Origin: Thaumasiovibrio subtropicus
Lineage (GTDB): Bacteria; Pseudomonadota; Gammaproteobacteria; Enterobacterales; Vibrionaceae
Assembly: GCF_019703835.1 (NCBI RefSeq)
Contig: NZ_AP023055.1
Span: 868,001-932,000, forward strand
Length of the DNA: 64,000 nucleotides
Reading direction: 5' to 3'
Part shown: positions 9,276 to 18,700 of the stretch, one piece after another
Layout of the letters: each line of letters opens with the position of its first letter
Position numbering within the stretch: the stretch's first letter is position 1
Made by a program: the position numbers and the translations under genes
Notes under the pieces: generated by a model
Seen by the model: only the letters and a program-made list of their open reading frames with translations
Told to the model about the DNA's origin: nothing
Databases searched by the model: none

Positions 9276-9746
9276 ATGGCGAAGAACTTTATTGGCTTAG
9301 ACAATGATAAAGCAGTGGCACTGGCATCTGAACTTAACGCGCTACTCGCGCACTATCAAGTCCTGTATATGAACGCGAGAGGTTATCACTGGAACATCAA
9401 AGGTGAGGCATTCTTTGAACTGCATGTGAAGTTTGAAGAGATCTATACAGATCTTCAAACCAAAATTGATGAGCTCGCAGAGCGTATCCTGACGTTGGGC
9501 CAAACCCCTGACCATGCCTTTAGCCGCTACCTCGCCGTGAGCGCGATTGAAGAACATCAAAATGCCACATCAGGAAAAGCTTGTGTTGGTGGTTTGGTCG
9601 AAGGCTTCAGTGCATTACTCAGTAAGCAACGGGTTATTCTAGAACAGGCTGGTGAAGCCAACGATGAAGGGACAGCGGCATTAATGGGTGACTATATCCG
9701 AGAGCAAGAAAAGCTATTGTGGATGCTGAATGCATACCTTCAATAA
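9276..9746 (+). CDS. dps: Dps-family DNA-protecting ferritin
   Basis: 156-residue ferritin-like protein that forms a 12-mer, oxidises Fe(II) with peroxide and protects DNA. The family's ferroxidase signature is visible: His in RGYHWNIKG (about 38), then HVKFEEIYTD (about 49-58), which supplies the His, Asp and Glu of the intersubunit iron site. The length is typical. GAGAGGCG precedes the ATG. It is a single-gene unit with its own terminator and probably responds to oxidative stress or starvation, though no OxyR site was identified. Confidence 0.9.
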   Translation: MAKNFIGLDNDKAVALASELNALLAHYQVLYMNARGYHWNIKGEAFFELHVKFEEIYTDLQTKIDELAERILTLGQTPDHAFSRYLAVSAIEEHQNATSGKACVGGLVEGFSALLSKQRVILEQAGEANDEGTAALMGDYIREQEKLLWMLNAYLQ

Positions 9747-9764
9747 TCGAAACGAAGAATTAAC

Positions 9765-9788
9765 AAAGCGGCCATCGTGCCGCTTTTT
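9765..9788 (+). terminator. dps terminator
   Basis: AAAGCGGC / GCCGCTTT stem with a 6-base loop, followed by TT; 18 bases after the dps stop. Confidence 0.8.
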
Positions 9789-9993
9789 CATTGTCTACAC
9801 AGAATGTTGCGACGGACTTAGGAAGTTTTCATCGCAGCACAGGATTGAAAGCCGCGCATATTATTTCTGTCATCCAGAACCACAAAGCTACCTTTCAGGC
9901 GAATAAGGCAAGGCGTACTCCAACTTGTCACAGCCTACTGAGCAACAGCGTCTTTGTTGAGAAAACCTTATTCACAAGAAAGGAACTGAAATA

Positions 9994-10548
9994 ATGGAAT
10001 CCATAGAGACAATGATCGCGGATGTACTTAAACGCGAGGGTGGTTATGTTAATCACCCGTTTGACCGTGGTGGACCCACGAAATATGGGGTCACGCAGCG
10101 AACGCTATCGCGCTATATTGGCCGACAAGCAAGCAGGGAAGAGGTGAAATCCCTTGATGTCAGCGTGGCAAAAGAGATTTTCTTACAAAACTACTATCTC
10201 AAACCAAGCATTCATCGCCTACCGCCAGAGATTCAACCGTTCATCTTTGATGCAGCGATTAATCACGGCCCGCGCCGAGCGATTAAGTTTGTGCAAAGCG
10301 TCTGTAACCAAGCGGCGGTATCGCGGGTGATCAAAGAAGATGGTGCGATAGGGCCAAACACCTTGAGTGCGGTAAAGGACACCCTTAATGCGATGCAAGG
10401 GCACTTTCTTGAAGCCCTAATTGAAGAAAGACGCAACTTTTATCACATTATTGTGGCAGCCAATCCCAGCCAAAAAGTCTTTTTAAAAGGGTGGGAGAAT
10501 CGACTCGCCGAGTTTGAATCTAAAGTGAGGAGGCTACGAAATGCCTAA
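9994..10548 (+). CDS. GH108 N-acetylmuramidase (endolysin-like)
   Basis: 184-residue peptidoglycan hydrolase of glycoside hydrolase family 108. The catalytic glutamate is in KREGGYVNHP (Glu15), followed by the family pattern DRGGPTKYGVT. The C-terminal half (about 100-180, IKEDGAIGPNTLSAV to KGWENRLAEF) resembles the peptidoglycan-binding domain found with GH108. There is no signal peptide, so release to the cell wall would need a holin. The next gene is a holin that overlaps by 8 bases. AAGGAACTGAAATA precedes the ATG. No other phage gene is present. Confidence 0.85.
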   Translation: MESIETMIADVLKREGGYVNHPFDRGGPTKYGVTQRTLSRYIGRQASREEVKSLDVSVAKEIFLQNYYLKPSIHRLPPEIQPFIFDAAINHGPRRAIKFVQSVCNQAAVSRVIKEDGAIGPNTLSAVKDTLNAMQGHFLEALIEERRNFYHIIVAANPSQKVFLKGWENRLAEFESKVRRLRNA

Positions 10549-11125
10549 CATCCCCTTGATTACCCCGATACTCGACAGTGCGGGGCGCTTACTCAGTGTG
10601 CTATTGGGCAGTAAAAGCGCGCGCGATAGCCATAAGCACATTGAAGCGATCGCCGATATTGACCGCGACGCCGCAACCTTAGCGCAGTTTGCGACAGAGT
10701 TTCATGCAAGACAAAACCGCACTGGGTGGGATGCATTTGTTGATGGATTGAACCGTTTACCGCGACCATTGATGACATTTTCTATCTTGGGTTTTTTCAT
10801 CGTTGCGCCAATGTACCCAGATCACTTCTTAAAGATTGCACAGGCATATACTGCTATGCCCGCAGGCTACTGGGCCTTGCTTAGCGTGATCGTCGGTTTC
10901 TATTTTGGCGGAAGAATGCAGCTCAAAGCACAAGATTTTGCCGTGACCCAAGAGGCCCTCACTGCTGCGGGTATTCTAATGGAAAGAAAGCGCGATGAAA
11001 CACCGTTTGAAGATGAACTCGAAACCACCGAATCATTAATGTACGAAGATGCAGTAAAAGATCCGCAAATCGTTAAACCCAATACGGTTATCGAGCGTTG
11101 GCGACGACACGGACCGAATCATTAG
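10541..11125 (+). CDS. holin of the GTA-type 3TM family
   Basis: 194 residues matching the holin family described from gene-transfer agents. Two clear membrane helices are seen (about 75-95, LMTFSILGFFIVAPMY, and about 107-125, YWALLSVIVGFYFGG), with an amphipathic N-terminus and a charged C-terminal tail. The overlap with the muramidase indicates a two-gene lysis unit. It ends at a strong hairpin that also touches the outermost repeat of the CRISPR array. The family name is inferred from overall resemblance. Confidence 0.75.
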   Translation: MPNIPLITPILDSAGRLLSVLLGSKSARDSHKHIEAIADIDRDAATLAQFATEFHARQNRTGWDAFVDGLNRLPRPLMTFSILGFFIVAPMYPDHFLKIAQAYTAMPAGYWALLSVIVGFYFGGRMQLKAQDFAVTQEALTAAGILMERKRDETPFEDELETTESLMYEDAVKDPQIVKPNTVIERWRRHGPNH

Positions 11126-11160
11126 TGGCTCCTGCGCGTTGGCGAAAGAGTTAGAAAGAA

Positions 11161-11195
11161 AAAAGGTGATAAGCGTTCGGCTTATCACCTTTTTT
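11161..11195 (+). terminator. lysis-cassette terminator overlapping the CRISPR end
   Basis: AAAAGGTGATAAG / CTTATCACCTTTT stem with a 7-base loop and a T-run. Its T-run overlaps the first four bases of the degenerate terminal CRISPR repeat (from 11192), so it may also stop array transcription from the other side. Confidence 0.85.
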
Positions 11196-11759
11196 AATGC
11201 TGCCTGTGCGGCAGTGAAGGTAACAATGACACAGTTTTTATCGAATTTTCGTTTCTTAGCTGCCTGTGCGGCAGTGAAGTTTTTAAAGTGTGGTTATATT
11301 TGAAAATCGAATTTCTTAGCTGCCTGTGCGGCAGTGAAGAATTTTGGCTTCTTCTTAAAAGAATACGGATTTTTCTTAGCTGCCTGTGCGGCAGTGAAGC
11401 CAAAGCCTGCATGACATATCGTGCAAATCTTTTTCTTAGCTGCCTGTGCGGCAGTGAAGTAGCGAGTTATTAAATAGATCCGTTTCTCAAATTTCTTAGC
11501 TGCCTGTGCGGCAGTGAAGGTCCATACGTAAGCGGTGGTATTACAGGTCAATTTCTTAGCTGCCTGTGCGGCAGTGAAGGTTAGTCGCGTTATTTGCAGT
11601 GTCATTCTGTATTTCTTAGCTGCCTGTGCGGCAGTGAAGATGAAGGACAGTATGACGATTGCCCTTTCTATTTTCTTAGCTGCCTGTGCGGCAGTGAAGG
11701 AAAGTGTAAAGTCCGGAATTGGTAATTTCAATTTCTTAGCTGCCTGTGCGGCAGTGAAG
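11192..11759 (-). CRISPR. CRISPR array 1, type I-F, 10 repeats / 9 spacers
   Basis: Ten 28-bp repeats spaced exactly 60 bp apart (ends at 11219, 11279 and so on to 11759) give nine 32-bp spacers. In crRNA sense (minus strand) the repeat begins CTTCACTGCC, has the Cas6f hairpin CTGCC-GCACA-GGCAG and ends GCTAAGAAA, the I-F type. The repeat at 11192-11219 is degenerate at its 3' end, marking the old, leader-distal end. The leader is therefore on the high-coordinate side, directly after cas6f. All other repeats are identical. Spacers are unique by eye and none matches another part of the window. Confidence 0.98.
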
Positions 11760-11889
11760 TGGAAAGAATACGCACTAAGATCATATTGTGAAAGAGCTTT
11801 TTGTGAAAATCGTGAGAAAACCCTTTTTTCAGGTTGCCGTAAGGATTTCTAAAAATCAAAAGCTTACAGACACTCCTAAAAAAAGGGTT
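11760..11889 (-). promoter_or_regulatory. leader of CRISPR array 1
   Basis: The interval between the leader-proximal repeat and the cas6f stop. Outward from the repeat it shows TGGA at +1, AAAGAGC at +32 (11791-11797), AACCCTTTTTT (11819-11829), a perfect IHF consensus AATCAAAAGCTTA (11854-11866) and the inverse arm AAAAAAGGGTT (11879-11889). The same elements occur at matching positions in the array 2 leader. IHF-dependent spacer integration is known for type I-F. Confidence 0.8.
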
Positions 11890-11896
11890 AAGAAGG

Positions 11897-12451
11897 TTAG
11901 AACCAAGGCACCGTTTGGGTTTTACTTAGCCCATAGCTGTTAAGTGTGCCTTGTGCTGGGTGAGGCTGAAGTTCACCAAGCCCAATATAGACCCGCATCA
12001 TTTGCTGACTCGATAAGCTTTTGAATTGCAAGAACGGCAGTTTGAGTGTTGCTTCTGCACTGTCAGGGATACGATGCAACGCCTCTTCCTCAGTGAGCCA
12101 ACCTTTGGCGATAGAACGTTTACGTCGATTGTGAACCGATTTTTTCTGCACACGATAGACATTTCGGTAGCCTTTTACTTCGGTTGGCACGGCGGTGGTT
12201 GGGCTGAGTTCAGTGTAATCACCCAGCCCTTTTAACCAAGGCAATGCCATGAATTGGTTTAGGCCATTTTCCGATCCGTGTAAGCGCAAGACATCACCCA
12301 ATGAGCGCTGATACTTGGGAAAGCTGACTGCTATCTCACCGGGTAAATGTTGCGAAACAGCACGATGAAACTTCGCAAACAGATTATTCATTAGGGCTGC
12401 GGCAGAAATTTCCGGGTCAGGGTTAACGTGGATATCGAGGTAATAATCCAT
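11897..12451 (-). CDS. cas6f: Cas6f (Csy4), crRNA-processing endonuclease
   Basis: 184 residues. It cuts the pre-crRNA at the base of the repeat hairpin and stays bound as part of the type I-F Csy complex. His29 (NNLFAKFHRA) falls at the number of the catalytic histidine of Pseudomonas Csy4. The arginine-rich helix (about 115-125, VHNRRKRSIAKG) is where the repeat hairpin is gripped. The start lies three bases after the cas7f stop. It is the last cas gene, and the array 1 leader begins a few bases after its stop. Confidence 0.95.
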   Translation of the reverse strand: MDYYLDIHVNPDPEISAAALMNNLFAKFHRAVSQHLPGEIAVSFPKYQRSLGDVLRLHGSENGLNQFMALPWLKGLGDYTELSPTTAVPTEVKGYRNVYRVQKKSVHNRRKRSIAKGWLTEEEALHRIPDSAEATLKLPFLQFKSLSSQQMMRVYIGLGELQPHPAQGTLNSYGLSKTQTVPWF

Positions 12452-12453
12452 AC

Positions 12454-13440
12454 TTACTCTCCGAATACGCCGCCACGAATAAGCATCGCCATCACGTAAT
12501 GCTGTTGTTCTTGTTCGGGCACTTGGCCTTTAAGCAACCAGTTATCTAACAAGGTATAGAAGTCGGTTTTTTCTTTAGGCTTACGGTAGGCGACGCCGCG
12601 ATTTGTCACACTGCCGTACGGTTCGATGGCGATGGGGCCATAGGCATCTGCTTCTGGATACCAAGTATCAATTGTACGCAGCGCGTTGCCGATTTTCTGT
12701 GAGTGCATCGCCGCTTGGCCATTGAGTTGATAGAGGTATTTACTCTTGTTGCCACTGCCGGTATTCATCACTAGCTCTTGTGAAGGGAAGACGGTTTGAC
12801 CATCGCCGAGTTGAGTAAAAGCCTCGATTTTTAACAGGGTGGCTTTTTCACCTAGTAAGCCTTGCGCGATGATATTGGCAATCTCTTCGACTGCAGAGTT
12901 GGCTTGATCAAAGTGTTTTAAGCTCAATGTGTGAGCGTCAAATACCCATTGTTGTTCTTCATGAGAGATCCGTACTTCTACTGCTTCAGCGCCAACACGA
13001 TTTCGCCATAAGAAACGCCCATTGGCGAGGTTGGTCGCGTAACGCAGCGCGATGTGATGAAACCCATGCTCTGCGACGTATTCACGAATAATCCCTGCTA
13101 GGGCTGTTTGATACTCTGGGTTGTTGCAAGTTGAGGGCGTGGAGAGATCGCCCAATAGGCGCAGGGTAAATTGCAACTTCAGCGTATCGGCATCGAAGGG
13201 CAGAGCGGCGTTATCAACAGTCTGTAGGTTTGCTTTTTCAACTTCCGCATCTATTTTACTGGCTTTCGCCCCTTTAACTCGGTTTGAAATGGTGCCGCGG
13301 ACCGATTTTTCAATCACGGGAATAGGTAGCCAGTTGACCGCTTTGTCACGCTGTTGCCAGCGACCAGAGAACATGAGTGCGTCAGAGCATGCGAGTTTTG
13401 ATTCGAATGCTAAAACCGAAGGTGTAGTTAATTTAGTCAT
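12454..13440 (-). CDS. cas7f: Cas7f (Csy3), Csy-complex backbone subunit
   Basis: 328 residues, the family's normal length. It matches Csy3, which assembles in six copies along the crRNA spacer. Family features include the N-terminal PSVLAFESKLACSDALMFSGRW, a glycine-rich GNKSKYLYQLNGQAAMHSQKIGNALRTIDTWY region and a C-terminal PYGSVTNRGVAYRKP. It lies between cas5f (17 bases upstream) and cas6f (2 bases downstream) in one operon. It should be the most strongly made subunit. Confidence 0.95.
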   Translation of the reverse strand: MTKLTTPSVLAFESKLACSDALMFSGRWQQRDKAVNWLPIPVIEKSVRGTISNRVKGAKASKIDAEVEKANLQTVDNAALPFDADTLKLQFTLRLLGDLSTPSTCNNPEYQTALAGIIREYVAEHGFHHIALRYATNLANGRFLWRNRVGAEAVEVRISHEEQQWVFDAHTLSLKHFDQANSAVEEIANIIAQGLLGEKATLLKIEAFTQLGDGQTVFPSQELVMNTGSGNKSKYLYQLNGQAAMHSQKIGNALRTIDTWYPEADAYGPIAIEPYGSVTNRGVAYRKPKEKTDFYTLLDNWLLKGQVPEQEQQHYVMAMLIRGGVFGE

Positions 13441-13457
13441 CTGTGTTTTCCTTATGC

Positions 13458-14390
13458 TTAAAAATCAAATTCGACAGCTTCATCAGACGTCATTGACCTC
13501 TGCGTGGTTGATGCGGTGTGGCAGACATAAAAAGGGTCGTGGTATTGGTAGCGCCATACCACCTCGTTGAGGTGAGCAATACGGCTGGGGCTGCCTATCC
13601 ATTCGGCGACACTATAAACCGATTCGACAAAACTCACCGGTGATTGGGTATCCCGTACATTGGCCACTTCACCCGCGGGTAAGGTTGGAGCAATTTTCTT
13701 ATAGCCAATTTGCACTGGAACGAGATAGCCGGGAAAAGGTTTCTCGACGCGATTCCATTCGACGGTGTCATTGCCGTCTGCGTCTTGGGTTATTTCACAC
13801 GCGTGTTTGATGGCGGAGAAATCGAGCCAATGTTGTAGCGCATTATTGGGGCTCGACGCATTGAGCGTGGCGAGGTGATGGCTGGCATTAGCCAAAATAA
13901 ATCCGGGGAGTAACTGACGTAGCGCGCGTTTGTGGTTGGCGTCATCAAACAGGTAACACGCGGCGATGTCGGTAATTACGCCGCCCGCGAGTTTATGCTG
14001 TTGGGCGAGTTGCTGAATGTAAGCAAGCTGCGTTTGACAGGTTTCCTCACTCGCGGTGTTTAATCCTTCACATTCAATAATCAGTGACACCGTGAGATGC
14101 ATCCGACCCTCTTCAACAATGGGCGCGGTTTTACCTTCCTTGGTCAATGGGTTTCGCGTTAACGCAAAGCCGTATGGCTCATAAGGAGTGTCACGATGGC
14201 AGTGCACTTGGTGTTGATGACAAATTATCGCGCAACCGTGCAGTTGGAGTGCGTGCTCGCTTTGTTGCGCCTTACGAGACAGCGCATGGGTGAAGCCCAA
14301 AAAATGGCTGACGGCTGGAAATCCCCATGTCATACCCGCTATCGCATTGGCGTTTGCAATCGCGATGTGTTTGAGTACTAAGTAGTCCAT
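13458..14390 (-). CDS. cas5f: Cas5f (Csy2), Csy-complex tail subunit
   Basis: About 310 residues. With Cas8f it caps the 5' handle of the crRNA. The ATG at 14390 (MDYLVLKHIAIANANAI) overlaps the cas8f stop as TAATG, so translation is coupled; the frame extends to 14405, but those extra five residues are inside cas8f. The motifs GFTHAL, AGGVITDIA and PGYLVPVQIGYK are typical of Csy2. Confidence 0.94.
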   Translation of the reverse strand: MDYLVLKHIAIANANAIAGMTWGFPAVSHFLGFTHALSRKAQQSEHALQLHGCAIICHQHQVHCHRDTPYEPYGFALTRNPLTKEGKTAPIVEEGRMHLTVSLIIECEGLNTASEETCQTQLAYIQQLAQQHKLAGGVITDIAACYLFDDANHKRALRQLLPGFILANASHHLATLNASSPNNALQHWLDFSAIKHACEITQDADGNDTVEWNRVEKPFPGYLVPVQIGYKKIAPTLPAGEVANVRDTQSPVSFVESVYSVAEWIGSPSRIAHLNEVVWRYQYHDPFYVCHTASTTQRSMTSDEAVEFDF

Positions 14391-15673
14391 TAGCTGACCT
14401 CCCAAAGCAGTTGTTTAAATTGTTGCCGCCATTCATCCGCTTCCCCAGCGCTAAGAGCAAACTCACGCTTGGCTGCTTTGACCACACTCTCTTTTAGCCA
14501 GAGTCCAAATTCGGCGCTCAATGGTTCACGCCAATCGCAATTCTCCTGCTGCCATTTGGGGTTATGTGGATCAATCCAGCGAGCCGCATGGGGTGATAGT
14601 TGTGGATGCGCGTCGCTCCAACCCGGCGCTTGGGTCTGCCATGGCGCGACTGCGTTAAACAGTGCCTCAGCAATTTCATCGACTTTCTGCGCGAGTTTTT
14701 CACGGTGGGGGAGAGTACTTTGTTCATGCATGTTTACTTTAATAAACCGCGCTAAACGATAGATCATCGGGCCAGCAACCCGCCGCAAGGTATATTGCTC
14801 AAAGATGACTGGGGTATTACTTAGCTGAGGGATCTGGGTTTGCCAGTGTGGTGCCCGAGCATCGAACAAATACGTTAAGCCGCCGCGACCAGAGTTAAGC
14901 TGCGAGATATTTTGTGGCTTAGAGCCGCCCGCCACTGTGATGGCTAAATTGGGATAGCCAATTAGCGTGCCGTCAGAGGCTTGCGCATTTTTTCGTGCCG
15001 TACGGATCGCCTTCATCTCTTGACTGAATCGGCTATGTTGAACCTGTTGATAAACAGCGTGTGATAGTGACGACGAGTAAACAGGCGCAAGCAAATGATA
15101 ACCGGATGGATCTTCTTCAACGGTAAAATAGACTTGCTTACTGAGTGTATGGCTACTGGGTGCGCGATCGACCAAGGCCGCAGACAGCCCTTCTAGCCAA
15201 GCCGAAAGTTGTTGTTCATCACCAGCCAATGGACGCAGTGGCAAAGCATCGTTTTGCTTGAGGTACTCAAGCAGGGCGACACCCTCACTATCAGCCAGTT
15301 GCAGAAGCTTAGCGACATCCAGTGCGGCCGCGTTGCCTACCGCATCTACTGCGGGTTGGGCTAGGCAGAAGGTATCTAGGTAGCGTGGGTCACTGCCTAA
15401 TTGCTCGGCCAATAGGTTGCTGCCTTTGGCCGCACTGTGGGTAAACTTTACCGCATGGGTTGCCATGCTTATCTGACCTGCACGTGTCGCTGCGCTGTCG
15501 AGCCAAGCACTGACGGTAAAATCGGCGTTTAACTTGTGTTGCTTTTCAGACAGCTTGGCGAGCAATGCGTTATCGTCGCTCGCTTTGCTAATCTCTTTAT
15601 CGAGCGCCTCTTGTTTTAATGCCTTGCGTTCTGCGATATAGGCAACAATTCGCTCGGTGAGTAGTGATGGCAT
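14390..15673 (-). CDS. cas8f: Cas8f (Csy1), Csy-complex large subunit
   Basis: About 427 residues. Csy1 reads the GG/CC PAM and starts DNA unwinding together with Cas5f. I choose the ATG at 15673 (MPSLLTERIVAYI) because AAAGGAGGTGGT lies just upstream; the longer frame to 15688 would translate that ribosome site. Motifs QNISQLNSGRGGLTYLFDARAPHW and the C-terminal EWRQQFKQLLW fit the family. The 61-base gap to cas2-3 holds a 7-bp tandem repeat. Confidence 0.94.
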   Translation of the reverse strand: MPSLLTERIVAYIAERKALKQEALDKEISKASDDNALLAKLSEKQHKLNADFTVSAWLDSAATRAGQISMATHAVKFTHSAAKGSNLLAEQLGSDPRYLDTFCLAQPAVDAVGNAAALDVAKLLQLADSEGVALLEYLKQNDALPLRPLAGDEQQLSAWLEGLSAALVDRAPSSHTLSKQVYFTVEEDPSGYHLLAPVYSSSLSHAVYQQVQHSRFSQEMKAIRTARKNAQASDGTLIGYPNLAITVAGGSKPQNISQLNSGRGGLTYLFDARAPHWQTQIPQLSNTPVIFEQYTLRRVAGPMIYRLARFIKVNMHEQSTLPHREKLAQKVDEIAEALFNAVAPWQTQAPGWSDAHPQLSPHAARWIDPHNPKWQQENCDWREPLSAEFGLWLKESVVKAAKREFALSAGEADEWRQQFKQLLWEVS

Positions 15674-15695
15674 ACCACCTCCTTTCAATAATACT

Positions 15696-15737
15696 GATTC
15701 TTGATTCTTGATTCTTGATTCTTGATTCTTGATTCAT
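15696..15737. repeat. heptanucleotide tandem repeat between cas2-3 and cas8f
   Basis: Five perfect copies of GATTCTT (15696-15730) plus a sixth, altered copy GATTCAT that runs into the cas2-3 stop codon (15734-15736). On the coding strand it reads as AAGAATC units. The tract lies upstream of the cas8f ribosome site. Confidence 0.95.
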
Positions 15738-18700
15738 GATGAGAAAAACTGCCCCTCAAACAGCCCTAACAAGGGTGAGTAGCGCCACTTCTTCCCGCTG
15801 GTTAACTCGCGCAACTGAATGGTGCTGTAGCGGTGTAGGGCCTCTTCAAGTTCCAAATCTCGCTGCTCTGCCAAGTCGCTGACGAGTTCAAAAAGATTGG
15901 CTTGCCCAAGGACACTCACACCTTTGGCAAGCGTCACGGGCGGGATGAGCTCGATATTGCCCTGACTCTCAAACGCTTGAGCTAAATCGTCCCACTCTAA
16001 TAACTTCACTTCGATGCCGTGCTCATCGATATCCAAAACGTACTCAATGTTTGAAGTGCTTTTGCGAAACCGGGTTTGGCGCTGAATCTCGCCAAACAAA
16101 TGTGAATAGGGAGAAGTCCACCAAACCCGCCCCTTGTCACGTAGATTAAAGTTCAAGGCAAGATGCTCGAGCGCCACGAAACCTGCAGCGGTTTTGGTTT
16201 TACCGTTTGCCAGCGGATCGGGTTGTTTGACACGTGGAACTGCGCTGATGACATCAAGCGCATTGTCTGGCAGTAATGCAGGATCGGTGAGGTCGTGGCT
16301 TGGTAGACTTAGCCATTTTTCTTCTGTGTTCGGATCAGACTGCTTGGCGTAATACTCTTTTGTTGATTCAAAGCCCGGTTTACAAAATGCCGGAGATTGA
16401 TTGTTGCACGCTTTAAAGTTTTTATTGAATACCAGAATGTTGGCTTCTTTTGGGGCGAGCTCGCGATGACGTTGGACGCGTCCTGCAAGCTGAATGATAG
16501 AGCGCATCGAACTTGGCTCGGCAATCGCCCAGTCATAGTCATGATCGCGGCCTACTTCGGCTACGGGGGTCGCCAATACGATGAAAATATGATGCTTTTC
16601 AGGGTACTCGGCGAAGATTTCTTGCACGGCTGGGTGTGTGGTGATCGGCGTATTCGGATCACGCTTAAGCAAGTTATCCAACTGGTTCTCAATGCTTGAG
16701 CGGACAATTAACGGGTGTTGGCTGTGATAGAGGCAATAGTGAATACGGGTATCTGGGGCAGGGGTGCGTGCCAGTAGCTGTTGCGCCACTGCTAACATGG
16801 GCTCTATGTTTGCCATTCGAACTAATCCAGCCGAAAAGGTTTTGCCGTTGTTATCAGTATGATGTTGACGTGCCAAGACTTGGCTGTGCGTTAAGATGGC
16901 CGTTGCAAAGGTATCGACTGGGTTTTCTTGTACATCCAGTGCTATGACCTTACCGCGATGAAGCGGAGCACGCGATGTGGAAAGATGGCTGACTCTGGTG
17001 TCCGTGAACGTATCATGCTGTTGTTTAAAGTCGTCTTTGTTGGCGACGAGCGCGCTGGTTGCACTAAACTCATCTACCCAAGCGGCGACAACGGCATTAC
17101 TCGTCGCATGCCCATTGGCAGCATTGAACTGCATACGGCCATGTTGATAGGCGTCAAACAGTTCGCTAACAAGCGCGGGTGGCAGGGTCGCCGAGGAGAG
17201 GATAACGCGTGAGCCAAGCAGCCCAGCCCAGTAAACAAGTCGACACAGGGCGGGTAAGTCGTCAACACCAAAATCGTCAGGTTCATCCAGAATGAGGTCG
17301 CTGGTCATTAAGCGCAACATGGGGCCAATCTGACGCCCACCGCGAACGCCCTCTGTGGCGGGAATCAAGTGATCTAGGGTGCTGACGGATATCGGCGCAC
17401 TGATCAACTTATGTAAACTTGCGCGACTGTGATCATCGAGCCAACGGTTTAAGTAGGTATTCTCTAGTTCACCATCGTACTTGACATAGTCATCATCAAA
17501 CATCTGCTGTGATTCACTGCCTGTAAAGGTGTCTTGCTGTTTCTTGCCGTTGGCGTTTTCTTTGTATTGGTCATAAAGATCTTTCACTGCCTGCGAGCCG
17601 ATGGTGACAGCAACTTCGTCAGGGTCAAGATGCAAGGCTTGTTGCAGCGCATCGCCTGTTTGCAAGGTCAATGTGCGTAGGCCTAGAGCAACGCTAAATC
17701 GGCACCCCTGATGTAAGTCGCCAAGTGCGTAAGCCATTTTTGCTCCGCAAATGGTTTTACCTGTGCCTGTCGAGCTCGCGAGCACGGCGAACAACCCTTG
17801 TGCTGCGGCGCGACTGCGCTCGCCCACGAGTGTTTCAAATGCGCGGTTTTGCCAACGGAACTTAGGCTGACTGACCCGTTTTTTCAGTATCGGGTGACGA
17901 ATCAGCGTTGGTAACGCGCCGCGAAGGTTAGGCAGTACTTTTGCAAGCAGATAGGCGTTGTGCGCAACACCGACGCAGTGTTCATCAAGCTTCTGTTTCA
18001 GCTGGCGGGTTTGACGATCGGTGTTGGCATAGGCGTTATATTGGCTGTCTTGCCAATCTGTGTGGGCCTTATCTGACGAATAAGTGTGATCCGAGAGCAT
18101 TAACACCATGCGGGCGAGGTGCATTGGGTAGGCACATTCAAGGCGCGCATACTCGGCTAAATTAGGTAGTTGCAGTGCCCGTGTTGCCAAAGAGATTGCT
18201 TTCGCCCGCCAAGTGCGGCTTTGCATGGGTAAGCCGTAGGGGAACACACTGCATTGCTGAAAAGTACTCTCGGAAAACTTGTCGCTTTTATGGTTACAAG
18301 CGTTCCATTCGACGCCGATCTCCTCTGCTACCCAATTGTCAGCTTGGTCCAGTTTGGTGTTCGGAGGATTTTTTCCTTGCTGCTGAGGTAAACGATGGTG
18401 AGAAACGATTAACCATGCGATGGCGGCGGCGAGTGGGCTGTAGGCGGCGATATCACCAAACGTGACGCTTTTCGTGAGTTTGTACTTTGCCAATAGATCT
18501 TGGTCGCTATCTGCTTTGAGTTCGCAAAGCGCATTGAGCCAGACTTTATCGTCACGCTCAGCGACAAACGCCAAAAAGAGCTGCATGGAAATCCACTCAT
18601 GACGAAATGGCTCAAACCCTTCCCCTTTACCGCGTAACTTACCTTGAAACAGGGCATTGGCTTTACCAAAATCATGAAACAAGCCAGCGATGCCTGCCAT

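Noticed and set aside
9791..9994. Frame of 67 residues before the muramidase gene
   Set aside because: It starts at TTG immediately after the dps terminator, has no ribosome site and has an unremarkable composition. The gap is better read as the lysis-cassette promoter region.
9994..11125. A prophage beside the CRISPR locus
   Set aside because: Only the two lysis genes are present. There are no capsid, tail, integrase, repressor or attachment-site sequences within several kilobases.
11194..11852. Open frames on both strands across CRISPR array 1, with repeated SLPHRQLRN- and FTAAQAAKK-like peptides
   Set aside because: They are translations of the 28-bp repeat at a 60-bp (20-codon) period, so stops are avoided by the repeat structure. 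They are not genes.
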